64,000 nt of DNA, from contig NZ_FNSM01000001.1 of the NCBI RefSeq assembly GCF_900105415.1, positions 1,364,001 to 1,428,000 on the forward strand, written 5' to 3'. The notes under the pieces were generated by a model, which was given only the letters and a program-made list of their open reading frames with translations, did not search any database and was not told the DNA's origin. Shown here piece by piece: positions 45,461 to 53,564 of the stretch. Position 1 is the first letter of the stretch; every line of letters starts with the position of its first letter. Source of the stretch: Streptomyces sp. TLI_105 (GTDB lineage Bacteria > Actinomycetota > Actinomycetes > Streptomycetales > Streptomycetaceae). Made by a program: the position numbers and the translations under genes.

Positions 45461-46782
45461 GCCTGGGCCTCCTCGGCCTGTTCGGCGGCGTTGGCGGACC
45501 GCTCGATGCGGACGCGCTCGGGGACGTGGCGGTCGAGGCTGAGGACCTCGATGCGGACGTCGTCGACGGTGAGGACGTCGCCGATCGTCGCGAAGCGGCC
45601 GAGGCGGTCGATGATCAGGCCGGCCACGGTGTCGTAGTCCTCGTCCTCGGGCAGGGCGATGCCGGTGGCGTCCTCGATCTCGTCGAGACGGCGTCCGGCG
45701 TCCACGCGCCAGCCGTCCCCGTCGGGCACGGCCAGAACGACGACCGTGTCGGTCTCGTCGGCGATGTCGCCGACCAGCTCCTCGGCGATGTCCTCGTACG
45801 TGACGACGCCGGCGACGCCGCCGTGCTCGTCCGGGACCACGGCGAACTCGTCGTCGCGCTCCCGCATCTGGGCGACGGCCTGCGGCAGCGGCAGGGTGTC
45901 GGGGAGGAGCAGCGGGCGACGGGCGGCGGCCCCGGCGGTCGTACGGTCGAAGCTGTCGGCGGGCAGCTGGACGAGGTCGCGCACGCCGAGGACGCCGGCG
46001 ACGTCGTCGGGGTGGTCGCCGAGGACCGGGTAGTTGGAGTGGCCGTGCTCCGCGATCAGCTCCACGGCCTCGGTGAGGGTGGCGTCCTTGCGTACGAACA
46101 CGGCGTCGGCGCGCGGCACCATGACCTCGTCCAGGTTCCGCTCGGAGAACTCCAGGGCGTGGTCCAGGAGCTCAGCCGTGTCCGTCGGGAGCTGTCCCTG
46201 CTCGTGGGACTCGCCGATGAGGTGGCTGAGCTCTTCGAGGGTGGCGCCGTGGTGGAGTTCCTCGACCGGCTCGATGCCGACCTTGCGCAGCAGCTTGTTG
46301 GCGGCGCCGTCGAAGACGTGGACGACCGGGCCGACGATCTTGAGGTAGACGAGGGTCGACGCGGCCAGTGACTTGGCGAGTCGCTCGGGGACGGCGAGGG
46401 CGAGGTTCTTCGGCGCCAGCTCGCCGAGCACCATCTGCAGGACGGTGGCGATGACGAAGGCGAGGACGACGGAGATCGCCGAGACCGCCCCGTCCGACAG
46501 TCCTGTCCCGTCCAGGGCGGGCTTGAGCAGGGCGGACACGGACGGCTCGGCGAGGACGCCGACGACGAGCCCGGTCACGGTGATGCCGAGCTGGGCGCCC
46601 GACAGCATGAAGCTGAGCCGTTCGAGGACCTTGAGTGCCCGGGCCGCCCGCTTGTCCCCCGCCTCCGCCTCGCGGGCGAGGGCGAGGCGGTCGGCGGCGA
46701 CGTAGGAGAACTCCTGGGCGACGAAGTAGCCGGTCCCCGCGGTCAGGACGAGCACGGCGAGGAGGCCGAGTGCGGCGTTCAT
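45457..46782 (-). CDS. CNNM/CorC-family transporter protein (hemolysin C type)
   Basis: A full-length CNNM/HlyC protein of 441 aa: membrane domain (SFMLSGAQLGITVTGLVVG, LGELAPKNLALAVPE), CBS pair (about 210-340, VMVPRADAVFVRKDATLTEA, VVPDEHGGVAGVVTYEDIAE), and the C-terminal transporter-associated domain (about 355-430). Divalent cation export is the family's role. It is third in an operon with a CASTOR/POLLUX-like channel and a small membrane protein, which suggests ion homeostasis. Confidence 0.9.
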   Translation of the reverse strand: MNAALGLLAVLVLTAGTGYFVAQEFSYVAADRLALAREAEAGDKRAARALKVLERLSFMLSGAQLGITVTGLVVGVLAEPSVSALLKPALDGTGLSDGAVSAISVVLAFVIATVLQMVLGELAPKNLALAVPERLAKSLAASTLVYLKIVGPVVHVFDGAANKLLRKVGIEPVEELHHGATLEELSHLIGESHEQGQLPTDTAELLDHALEFSERNLDEVMVPRADAVFVRKDATLTEAVELIAEHGHSNYPVLGDHPDDVAGVLGVRDLVQLPADSFDRTTAGAAARRPLLLPDTLPLPQAVAQMRERDDEFAVVPDEHGGVAGVVTYEDIAEELVGDIADETDTVVVLAVPDGDGWRVDAGRRLDEIEDATGIALPEDEDYDTVAGLIIDRLGRFATIGDVLTVDDVRIEVLSLDRHVPERVRIERSANAAEQAEEAQA

Positions 46783-46893
46783 CGGGAGTGCTCCGTGGTG
46801 TCGGTGGTCTTCGGGCGGGCGGGCAAGAACGTGCTCCTTCGGGACGGGTCTCGTGGCGTTTCGAGTATCGGGGCGGTCGGCACCGCGTACGCG

Positions 46894-47124
46894 TCAGGAC
46901 ATGGCCGCCGGGCCGACCGGCTCGTCCGGGACGTCTTCCATGGTCACGTGGCCGAGCACGGCTCCGGCGGGGCCGAGGACCGAGAAGCGGGAGAAGCCTG
47001 CGCGGGCGGCGGTCCGCTCCGAGGCGCCGCGCTCGACCGTGGTCGGCGAGAACGCGGCCGCCACGAACACGGGGCACGCAAGGGTCGGCACGAGGGCCGG
47101 GAGGAGAAGGAGGACCTCCGCCAC
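46894..47124 (-). CDS. Small membrane protein following channel gene
   Basis: A protein of 76 aa starting at GTG 47124. Its ribosome site TAGGAGG overlaps the stop codon of the channel gene (stop 47136-47138), a strong sign of translational coupling. Residues 2-23 form one hydrophobic segment (AEVLLLLPALVPTLACPVFV); the rest is polar with VLGHVTMEDVPDEP near the end. I do not recognise the family. A channel accessory subunit is possible, by position only. Confidence 0.65.
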   Translation of the reverse strand: MAEVLLLLPALVPTLACPVFVAAAFSPTTVERGASERTAARAGFSRFSVLGPAGAVLGHVTMEDVPDEPVGPAAMS

Positions 47125-47135
47125 CGTGTCGCCTC

Positions 47136-49010
47136 CTACCCTTCGGCGAGGACGACGACCGCATCGCGGGGGCCGAAGACGAGGGGGGCGCTCTTGGACG
47201 GGTTGAGGAAGATCCCGTACGTGGGCGGTTCGTCGCCGTGTCGGGCGAGGCGGTAGCCGATCGCGGTCTCGCCTTCCCGCCGGGCCGCCTCGACGACGGT
47301 GGCGAAGTCGGCCTCCGCGCCGAGGACGACGTAGTCCGACGCCGGCTTGAGGTAGATCTCCGAGCCCTCCGGGTTGAACAGGTCGGTGAAGACGTCGTAC
47401 AGGTCGCGGTTCTCGCTCAGCTGGGTCAGGAGCAGGCTGATCACCTTGGTGCTGACGATGAAGTCGTCGGCCTTGGTGACCTGGGCGACTTCGCGGTTGG
47501 CGTCGTCGTTCATCTCGGTGACGATCGAGTACGGGTCGCCGAGCCGTACTTCGATGTCCCGCAGGTGGAGCAGGGTCACGAGCGTCCGGTCGTCGGCCGG
47601 GCCAGGGGCGATCGTGTCGTCGGAGAGCACGACGATGTGCTGGTAGGCGCCCAGGTTCAGGGTTTCCAGCGAGGACCTGCGGGTCGGTTCGCAGTGCTTG
47701 TAGCCCACGGTGAGGTTTACCGTCTGCCGCCCCAGCGCGGTGTCCGGGCGGCGGGGCGCGGCGATGTCCAGCGTGGAGCCGGGCTGGACGAAGCTGTCGA
47801 GGAGCGTGACGAGCTTGCTCGTGCGGGAGTTCTCGCCGATGAGGAGGGTGCGGTCGAGCTGTGGCGGCTCGGCCGGGGCCGAGGTGATGGCCGATTCGAC
47901 GATCCGGGGACGGGTTCGGGCGAGCCGGATGAGCAGGTCGTCCTGTGCGATCACGAGCAACTGGTCGCCCGGGCCGATGACGGTGTCCATGGGCGGGTTG
48001 ACCAGTACCTCGCCGTCCGCCCGTCGCAGTCCGGCCGGAGCGCCGATGTCGTAGGCGTGGAGCGCCGTCCCGTAGGTGGTCCCGACGAGGGCGGGCTCCT
48101 CGCGGAGGTAGAACTCGTTGCCGACGAAGCTGAGCAGTTCGTTGAAGACGCCCGACAGGCCGGTCTGGCGGTGCGCCTGGGCGATGAGGCGTACGGCGAT
48201 GTCCTCGGCGTCGATCACCAGGGCGCCGTCGCCCGCGGCCAGGCGGGCCGCGGCGATGTTGTCCGAGTCGTGCACGGCGGCGACGACGTCGGGCCGTGCG
48301 CCCCGCCACGGACGGCTGTTCAGCAGCAGGAGGACCTTGATGACCTCGACGTCCTTGTCCTCACCCGCCGAGGGCAACACCATGACCGACTTGGCCGTGT
48401 CCGGGCTGACCAGTTCCAGGTCGGTCCGGACGAGCGGGTTGCCGGAGCGGCAGATGACGCGGGTGCTGCCGGTGTCCGGGATCCGGGCCCGGATGGCGTC
48501 CTCCATGAACACCTTGTCGCGATCCGCGAGGACCACGACGCACGAGCGCCGTTCGCTCTGGTTCGCCTCCACGAGCTCCGCGATGACCGTGAAGACCTGG
48601 TCGGACCAGCCGAGGATGATGGTGTGACCGCGTTCCATGAGCTGCGAACGGCCTTTGCGCAGTTCGTGGATCTTCTGGTTGAGGCCGGTGGTCAGGACAC
48701 CGATCAGGGCGCTGACGAGGAAGATGCCGCCGATCGTCACCGCCAGCATGAGGCCCAGGAAGACCGGACTGCCGTCGTCTCCGCCCATGGTGCCGGCGTC
48801 GAGCGTGCGCAGCAGACTCATCCACGCCACGCCGAGCCAGCCGCCGTTGTCCTCGGCGTCCGTGTCGGTGAACAGCACGACCATCGTCGAGGCGAGCACG
48901 ATGAGCAGCACCGAGGCCAACGCCAGCCAGCTGATGAGCGCCGGCGTCCCCCGGTCCATCGTCCCGTCGAACCAGTACCGAAACCGGGTCCGCAGCTTGC
49001 CGCGCACCAT
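47136..49010 (-). CDS. CASTOR/POLLUX-like ion channel with RCK-type domains
   Basis: A protein of about 624 aa. Two membrane helices near the N-terminus (LISWLALASVLLIVLASTMV, and FLGLMLAVTIGGIFLVSALI) flank a pore-like loop (LLRTLDAGTMGGDDG). Two tandem RCK/TrkA-like nucleotide-binding domains follow (GHTIILGWSDQVFTVIAELV, RTLLIGENSRTSKLVTLLDS). This is the CASTOR/POLLUX architecture, known from plant nuclear cation channels. ATG 49010 is taken; ATG 49094 would add 28 polar residues. A TCTAC-N6-GTAGA site lies upstream, between this gene and the blaI-like gene. Confidence 0.87.
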   Translation of the reverse strand: MVRGKLRTRFRYWFDGTMDRGTPALISWLALASVLLIVLASTMVVLFTDTDAEDNGGWLGVAWMSLLRTLDAGTMGGDDGSPVFLGLMLAVTIGGIFLVSALIGVLTTGLNQKIHELRKGRSQLMERGHTIILGWSDQVFTVIAELVEANQSERRSCVVVLADRDKVFMEDAIRARIPDTGSTRVICRSGNPLVRTDLELVSPDTAKSVMVLPSAGEDKDVEVIKVLLLLNSRPWRGARPDVVAAVHDSDNIAAARLAAGDGALVIDAEDIAVRLIAQAHRQTGLSGVFNELLSFVGNEFYLREEPALVGTTYGTALHAYDIGAPAGLRRADGEVLVNPPMDTVIGPGDQLLVIAQDDLLIRLARTRPRIVESAITSAPAEPPQLDRTLLIGENSRTSKLVTLLDSFVQPGSTLDIAAPRRPDTALGRQTVNLTVGYKHCEPTRRSSLETLNLGAYQHIVVLSDDTIAPGPADDRTLVTLLHLRDIEVRLGDPYSIVTEMNDDANREVAQVTKADDFIVSTKVISLLLTQLSENRDLYDVFTDLFNPEGSEIYLKPASDYVVLGAEADFATVVEAARREGETAIGYRLARHGDEPPTYGIFLNPSKSAPLVFGPRDAVVVLAEG

Positions 49011-49216
49011 CGATGCCCCCCGCCCCCCGCGCCGTCCGTCCTTTTCGTGCGGCACGGGCCGTTCCCATGGCTCCGGCCTGGCGCGGTTGATCATTCTTTC
49101 AGACCTCGGAGGCGGCATTCGCCGACGAACGCGGCGGGGCCCGGGCTCGTGTCACCGACGAGGGCCAAGTCGACTCGGGCACCGGGCCCTTGCCGGCTTC
49201 CCCCCTCCCACCATCC

Positions 49217-49232
49217 TCTACGTCGCTGTAGA
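49217..49232. promoter_or_regulatory. BlaI-type operator, site 1 (channel / blaI)
   Basis: TCTAC-GTCGCT-GTAGA, a 5-6-5 perfect inverted repeat, lies in the divergent region between the channel operon and the BlaI/MecI-like repressor gene. Identical half-sites and spacing recur at 51428-51443 and 52837-52852. Confidence 0.65.
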
Positions 49233-49292
49233 TTGAAGGCCGGGCCCGGCGAAGCCCACCGCTCACCGCGCCCGTGACTCCCGCCCTCTCGG

Positions 49293-49329
49293 CGCCCGAA
49301 GCGCTCTCGTGACGCCCGAAGCGCTCTCG
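49293..49329. repeat. Two 17-bp direct repeats, 20-bp period
   Basis: CGCCCGAAGCGCTCTCG occurs at 49293-49309 and 49313-49329. They lie upstream of the blaI-like gene and may be slippage products or regulatory half-sites. The rest of the 440-bp region between channel and blaI holds the operator at 49217 and no gene. Confidence 0.7.
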
Positions 49330-49449
49330 GCGCCGAGGCCGACCGCCGGACAGACGCCAGGGAAACGGCGGCCGGCCGGTGGATGACGCGCCGGTACGAT
49401 GGGCCGCCCCGTGACGGCGGGCGGGAAATCGAGGCAGGAGGACGACGGC

Positions 49450-49845
49450 ATGGCGGACCAGGGCGGAGGGCGGCAGTCCGGGCGCAGGCGCGGTCAGGGT
49501 GAGCTGGAGACGCAGGTGCTCGCCGTCCTGCGCGAGAGTGCCGCGGCCCTGACGGCAGGCCAGGTCCAAGAGCGGCTGGGCGGCGACCTCGCGTACACCA
49601 CCGTGATCACGATCCTCACACGACTGCACGTCAAAGGCGCCGTCGTCCGCGAGCGGGTGGGGCGATCTTTCGAGTGGACCGCCCTGGCCGACGAGGCCGG
49701 GCTCGCCGCTCTGCGGATGCGCAGGGTCCTGGACGCCGAACAGAACCGTGAGGCCGTCCTCGCGAGCTTCGTGACCACCTTGTCGCCCAGCGACGAACAG
49801 CTGCTGCGCACGCTGCTGTCAGAACCGCCGTCAGGAGAGAGCTGA
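49450..49845 (+). CDS. BlaI/MecI/CopY-family repressor
   Basis: A protein of 131 aa with the Penicillinase_R winged helix: LETQVLAVLRESAAALTAGQ, LAYTTVITILTRLHVKGAVV, RERVGRSFEWTAL. The C-terminal dimerisation helices follow (DAEQNREAVLASFVTTLSPS). ATG 49450 has AGGAGG 9 nt upstream. An M56 protease gene starts 5 nt downstream, the classical BlaI-BlaR1-like pairing, though the protease here lacks a penicillin sensor domain. The likely operator is TCTAC-N6-GTAGA. Confidence 0.92.
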   Translation: MADQGGGRQSGRRRGQGELETQVLAVLRESAAALTAGQVQERLGGDLAYTTVITILTRLHVKGAVVRERVGRSFEWTALADEAGLAALRMRRVLDAEQNREAVLASFVTTLSPSDEQLLRTLLSEPPSGES

Positions 49846-49850
49846 CACGC

Positions 49851-50771
49851 GTGGGAGTCTTCGTCTTCCTTCCGCTGGTACCGCCCCTGACGGCGTGGCC
49901 GATCGCCCGGCCGGCCGAGAAACACCTGCATCCCAGAACCGCCACGTGGCTTCTGACCGGCGTCCCCGGCGTCTTCGCCGTGTGCAGCACGCTGTGCCTG
50001 GCCCTGCTCATGGTGGTGGGCACGGCCCAGCTGCCCGGTAACCCCCTGCCCGACGGCTGGTCCGACCCGGAGGTGCGCGAGGCCGTCCCGTACGACGAGG
50101 TCGCGGGCAAGGCCGCGATCGCGGTGCTGGTCTCGTGCGCGAGGACGGCCCGGCGTCACCAGGTGGTCCGCAGGAGGGCCGAGCGCGCCCTCGCCGGCCT
50201 GCCGACGACGCCGGTGGCCGTGCTGCCCGATCCGGTGCCGTACGCGTACGCGCTGCCCGGCCGCCGAGACCGCGTCGTCGTCACCACGGGCATGCTGGCC
50301 GGGCTGACCGCCCCGGAACGGCGCGCCCTGTTCGCCCACGAGCGCGCCCACCTCGCAGGGCGCCACCACCGGTTCCTCCTCGCCGTCCAGCTCGCCGCCC
50401 GCGCCAACCCGGTCCTACGGCCCCTGCGGACCGCGGTGGCGTTCACGGTCGAGCGGTGGGCGGACGAAGAGGCGGCGAACGCCGTCGGCGATCGCCGGAC
50501 CGTGGCCCGGGCGATCGGCAAGTCCGCGCTGATCTCCCAGGGCTCGCCCGTCGCCACCCTCGCTCATTTCGCCGCCCCGGCGGGGCCCGTGCCCCGCCGG
50601 GTGGCCGCCCTGCTGGGCCCGGCACCGACGGCGCGGATCTGGCCGCCCGTCTTCACCAAGGTGAGCCTGGCCGCGTGGACGGCCGCGGCCGGCATCGCCG
50701 CCTCGGCTCTGTCGTCGGCGAACGCCGCCATCACGCTCGCGGTCATCCTGCACGCAGCCACCCCGATGTAG
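49851..50771 (+). CDS. M56-family membrane metalloprotease
   Basis: A protein of 306 aa with about four membrane helices (about 3-20, 32-60, 88-100, C-terminal 270-300) and the zinc protease motif HERAHLAG (HExxH, residues 164-171), preceded by VVVTTGMLAGLTAPERRALF. This is the BlaR1/MecR1 protease module without the extracellular penicillin-binding domain. By analogy it would cleave or inactivate the BlaI-like repressor encoded 5 nt upstream when a signal arrives. The start is GTG 49851. Confidence 0.88.
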   Translation: MGVFVFLPLVPPLTAWPIARPAEKHLHPRTATWLLTGVPGVFAVCSTLCLALLMVVGTAQLPGNPLPDGWSDPEVREAVPYDEVAGKAAIAVLVSCARTARRHQVVRRRAERALAGLPTTPVAVLPDPVPYAYALPGRRDRVVVTTGMLAGLTAPERRALFAHERAHLAGRHHRFLLAVQLAARANPVLRPLRTAVAFTVERWADEEAANAVGDRRTVARAIGKSALISQGSPVATLAHFAAPAGPVPRRVAALLGPAPTARIWPPVFTKVSLAAWTAAAGIAASALSSANAAITLAVILHAATPM

Positions 50772-50783
50772 CGGGTCGCGGCA

Positions 50784-50861
50784 CGCCGATCCGCTGACGA
50801 CCGGCAGCACGAGCCGGCCCAGCGTGCCGATGACCCCTCCGATCACGACGGCGCTGATCAC
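50784..50861 (-). pseudogene. GlsB/YeaQ/YmgE stress membrane protein remnant
   Basis: On the minus strand from GTG 50861: VISAVVIGGVIGTLGRLVLP, the first helix of the GlsB/YeaQ/YmgE family. The expected continuation GRQRIG is present only after a -1 shift (CCGGTC instead of CCGGGTC), and that frame stops about 13 codons later without the other two membrane helices. It is thus frameshifted and truncated. Confidence 0.6.
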
Positions 50862-50898
50862 ACCGGAGATCTACGTGCGGGCCGCCTTCCCGGCCTGG

Positions 50899-51354
50899 CT
50901 ACAGGTCGAACTCGTGGGGCGGAAGGTCGAGCGTGAAGCAGGCCTCCCGCACCACGGCCTGCTCGGTCTTGTCGAAGTCGCCGTCGGCGCCGCCGATGAC
51001 GATGCCGATCTGGATGACGGCGCGGGCCTCGGCGGGCTTCTTCTTCGCCTTGGCGATCTCCTGCAGAACGCTGACCTTGCCGAAGTCGAAGTCGGCGGTC
51101 AGCTTGTTCAGGTTGCCCTCGAAGCGGCGCTGCAGATCCGTCGCGTCGAAGTTCTGCAGCACCTCGTTGGTGGCGATCAGTTGCGCGACACGCTGCCGCT
51201 CGGCGGGGTCGATCGTGCCGTCGGCGGCGGCGACCAGCGCGCACATGGCCATGCTCGCGTCACGGAAGGCACCGGACTTGAGGTCGTTCTTCTTGGCGTT
51301 CAGCTGAGTCTGCATCGTCGATGCGGACTCCTTGATGCGGTCCCACAGGGCCAC
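50899..51354 (-). CDS. TerB-like tellurite-resistance/DUF533 protein
   Basis: A protein of about 151 aa of the TerB fold: ALWDRIKESASTMQTQLNAK, GAFRDASMAMCALVAAADGT, ERQRVAQLIATNEVLQNFDA, IGIVIGGADGDFDKTEQAV. The two ADG(T/D) loops with acidic residues are the TerB metal-binding sites. GTG 51354 is taken because GGAG lies 6 nt upstream; ATG 51366 is in frame. TerB works with TerD-type proteins in membrane-linked stress responses; a terD gene is at 63290. A palindromic operator lies about 70 nt upstream. Confidence 0.87.
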   Translation of the reverse strand: MALWDRIKESASTMQTQLNAKKNDLKSGAFRDASMAMCALVAAADGTIDPAERQRVAQLIATNEVLQNFDATDLQRRFEGNLNKLTADFDFGKVSVLQEIAKAKKKPAEARAVIQIGIVIGGADGDFDKTEQAVVREACFTLDLPPHEFDL

Positions 51355-51425
51355 GGCCCACTCCATCGCGTCAGGGAGGGTCCGGAGCGGGTGACGGAAG
51401 CGCGGCCTGCCCGAACATCCTCCTA

Positions 51426-51445
51426 CTTCTACGTCCATGTAGAAG
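51426..51445. promoter_or_regulatory. BlaI-type operator, site 2 (terB)
   Basis: CTTCTAC-GTCCAT-GTAGAAG: perfect 7-bp arms with 6-nt spacer, containing TCTAC-N6-GTAGA. It lies upstream of the terB-like gene in promoter position and is the longest of the three matching sites. Confidence 0.7.
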
Positions 51446-51712
51446 TTATCAGGGATGGTCGCGATCGTCGTAGCGATGCGAGAGGCCGTCAGCGGGTCAG
51501 CGCCTCCAGGCCCTTGGCCGACCGCCTCTCGAAGTACGCGTTGCGCGTGACGGCCTTGCCCGATCCGTCGAGCGCTCCGTACGTACCCGGTCACGCGACG
51601 CCGAACCGCGCCCGGATGCCGCGACGGCGGGCGACACGCTCACGCCGCCGCCGCGATACGGCTGGAGGCCTCGCAGGCCCCTCGGGCCCGCGAGGCCTAC
51701 CCCGGAGGAGGG
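51446..51712. other. Region between terB operator and spo0M, no intact gene
   Basis: No complete gene is seen. One minus-strand frame (from about 51585 to the stop near 51490) reads coherently as ALDGSGKAVTRNAYFERR, SAKGLEALTR and stop. It looks like the 3' end of a lost gene, but I cannot assign a family. Confidence 0.35.
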
Positions 51713-52771
51713 TCAGCCATCATCGCCTTCGTCGCCCGCGTCGCCCTCGTCGTCCCCTTCGAAGAAGTCGCCCACCTCGTCGACGATCTCGGCGGCGACC
51801 ATGCCGCCCGCCACGCCCACGGCGAGACCCGCGGCTCCGGCGGCGATCGCGGTACCCATGCCCGGGCCCGAGTGGTGTCCGTCGCCGTGGCGGCCGTGAC
51901 CGTAGCCATCCTTGCGGCCGCGACCGCCGTACGGGTCGTGGCCACCCTGGGCGAAGAGCGCGCCGCCGTGCGTGGGCGCGCCGTGAGTGCCGTAGGAGGC
52001 ACGGTGATCGACGAGGCGGCGAAGCCAGTGGTCGACCTCGGCGTTCCAGTCGACCTGCTCGACGCCGTGGTGGCTGACGGTGAAGCGGCTGAGGGCGTCG
52101 TGGCCCTCGGAGAAGAAGCCGCCGCGCTTGTCGGCCTCCAGGACCACGTCAAGGCCGGCGGGGTCGGCCAGGAAGGTCACCTCGATCTCGTTGACCTGGT
52201 CCGCGTACCGCGGGGACGGGGCGAGCTCGATCTCCTGGTAGAACGGCAACCGCCGGCCGGTACCGCCGATGTGCCCCAGCTCCAGGTCGGCCGACCTGAA
52301 GCCGAAGCCCAACTGCCCGAAGGCCTCCAGGATCGCCTCCTGCGCGGGCAGCGGCCGGACGGCCAGCGGGTCCCTGTCGCCCTTGTCCCGCGAGCCGGCG
52401 ACGCCGAGTTCGGTACGCACCCCGAGGGCGATGCCCAGGCCCTGCCCGTACAGCTCCGTGAGGGGCGTCTCCCAGGGCAGCGGGAAGGAGAACGGCACGC
52501 TGCGGAGTTCGCCCTCCGCGAGGCGGAAGTTCCCGCCGACGACGTGCTGGTGGAAGACGACGAGGCCCTCGGACTCGCCGCCGTCGTGCTCCGCCTCGAC
52601 CCGGGCCACGAGTTCCAGCGTGATGTGCTCGATCGTGAAGTCGGCGTCGCCGCCCTTCAGATGGACCTGACCGCCCAGGACGCCGCCAGGCGTCACCGCG
52701 CCGGGATCGAGCACCGTGTCCACCGAGGGGCCGCCGACGCCGAGCGAGCCGAGCAGACGCTTGAACACCAT
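51713..52771 (-). CDS. Spo0M-like sporulation-control protein
   Basis: A protein of 352 aa with an arrestin-like Spo0M domain in the first 230 residues (MVFKRLLGSLGVGGPSVDTV, PGGVLGGQVHLKGGDADFTI, NFRLAEGELRSVPFSFPLPW). A His/Gly-rich stretch follows (about 265-310), then a Gly/Ala hydrophobic segment (GTAIAAGAAGLAVGVAGGMV) and an acidic tail (FFEGDDEGDAGDEGDDG). Spo0M affects sporulation and cell-division control in Bacillus; its Streptomyces role is unclear. An operator-like TCTAC-N6-GTAGA lies 66 nt upstream. Confidence 0.9.
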   Translation of the reverse strand: MVFKRLLGSLGVGGPSVDTVLDPGAVTPGGVLGGQVHLKGGDADFTIEHITLELVARVEAEHDGGESEGLVVFHQHVVGGNFRLAEGELRSVPFSFPLPWETPLTELYGQGLGIALGVRTELGVAGSRDKGDRDPLAVRPLPAQEAILEAFGQLGFGFRSADLELGHIGGTGRRLPFYQEIELAPSPRYADQVNEIEVTFLADPAGLDVVLEADKRGGFFSEGHDALSRFTVSHHGVEQVDWNAEVDHWLRRLVDHRASYGTHGAPTHGGALFAQGGHDPYGGRGRKDGYGHGRHGDGHHSGPGMGTAIAAGAAGLAVGVAGGMVAAEIVDEVGDFFEGDDEGDAGDEGDDG

Positions 52772-52836
52772 CTGGCGTTCACTCCTTCATATCGCGTGGG
52801 TGGTTCAGCGCTTCGGGCCGTGTCATCTCCAGGCCG

Positions 52837-52852
52837 TCTACATGCGTGTAGA
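52837..52852. promoter_or_regulatory. BlaI-type operator, site 3 (spo0M)
   Basis: TCTAC-ATGCGT-GTAGA, perfect 5-6-5 inverted repeat, 66 nt upstream of the spo0M start. It has the same half-sites and spacer length as the sites before blaI/channel and terB. Confidence 0.65.
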
Positions 52853-52956
52853 AGCATAGGGGCGGGAGCCACCTGCCGACATCAGGCGGGATTGAGCCGC
52901 CGCACGCTCTCGGACACACCACGGCAGCGCATTCAGCCGGGAGAGGGAGGGCACAG

Positions 52957-53232
52957 GTGGCGGCAGAGGGGGCGGGCTCTCTCGCGGAGGCGTCCGGCGC
53001 GATGCCGCAACAGGCCGCCGGGACCTTCGGACTGCTCGCGTCGCCGGCACGCCTGCACATCCTCCAGGTGCCGGCGCGCGGCGAACGCCACGTGACCGAC
53101 ATCGCGGACGTCGTCGGCGGAGCGCCTCCGTCACTCAGCCGGCATCTGTCCGTCTTGCGAACGGACAAGCCCGCCATCGCCTGCCAGGCCGCGCTCCACG
53201 TCGCAGCCCTCCTCATCCGGACCCGCCCCTGA
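52957..53232 (+). pseudogene. ArsR-type regulator, truncated
   Basis: A 91-codon frame starting at GTG 52957 with a good ribosome site. Residues 20-67 match an ArsR winged helix (GTFGLLASPARLHILQVPAR, HVTDIADVVGGAPPSLSRHL). After SVLR the normal wing (GLVxxRREGRxVxY) is replaced by unrelated sequence (TDKPAIACQAALHVAALL). The wing and C-terminal sensing helix are lost, so it is probably non-functional. Confidence 0.55.
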
Positions 53233-53244
53233 GCGGCGGGGAAC

Positions 53245-53564
53245 CTACCCGGAGACGCTCGCCAGCCATCCGGTAGCGCCCACGACCTCGCGCGCCATGT
53301 CGACGACGGCCCGTCCGTCGGTCGCCACTCGCACCGTGTCCAGGGGCGACTGCTCCTCCGGAATCCGCGCCTTGCGGGCGCTGCCCTCCACCTCCCGCTC
53401 CGAGCCCAGTTCCCGACCGGTCAGCCGCTCACGAGCGGTGGCATCGGACGCGGTGAGCACCACCCGCACGATCCTGACGTTCGCGCCCGTGGCGCACCGG
53501 AACATGCCCTCGTCTTGCCGACGCCGGCGCGCCCTCCGATGAGCAAAACCTCTGCTTGATCCAT
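53245..53564 (-). pseudogene. P-loop ATPase/kinase with internal deletion
   Basis: The minus strand begins MDQAEVLLIGGRAGVGKT (Walker A) at ATG 53564. Directly after, the frame changes and the sequence jumps to the C-terminal part of the same Streptomyces family: NVRIVRVVLTASDATARERL, TGRELGSE, ARKARIPEEQSPLDTVRVAT, VVDMAREVVGATGWL. The middle, about half of a normal 180-190-aa protein, is missing, leaving the two ends in different frames. Confidence 0.75.

Noticed and set aside
49450..50771. Beta-lactam resistance operon
   Set aside because: BlaI- and M56-type genes are present, but the protease has no penicillin-binding sensor domain and no beta-lactamase or PBP gene is nearby.
51490..51585. 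Short coherent minus-strand frame ending SAKGLEALTR
   Set aside because: It looks like a gene end but has no start, no family match I recognise and a stop just upstream; it is noted only as part of the intergenic region.
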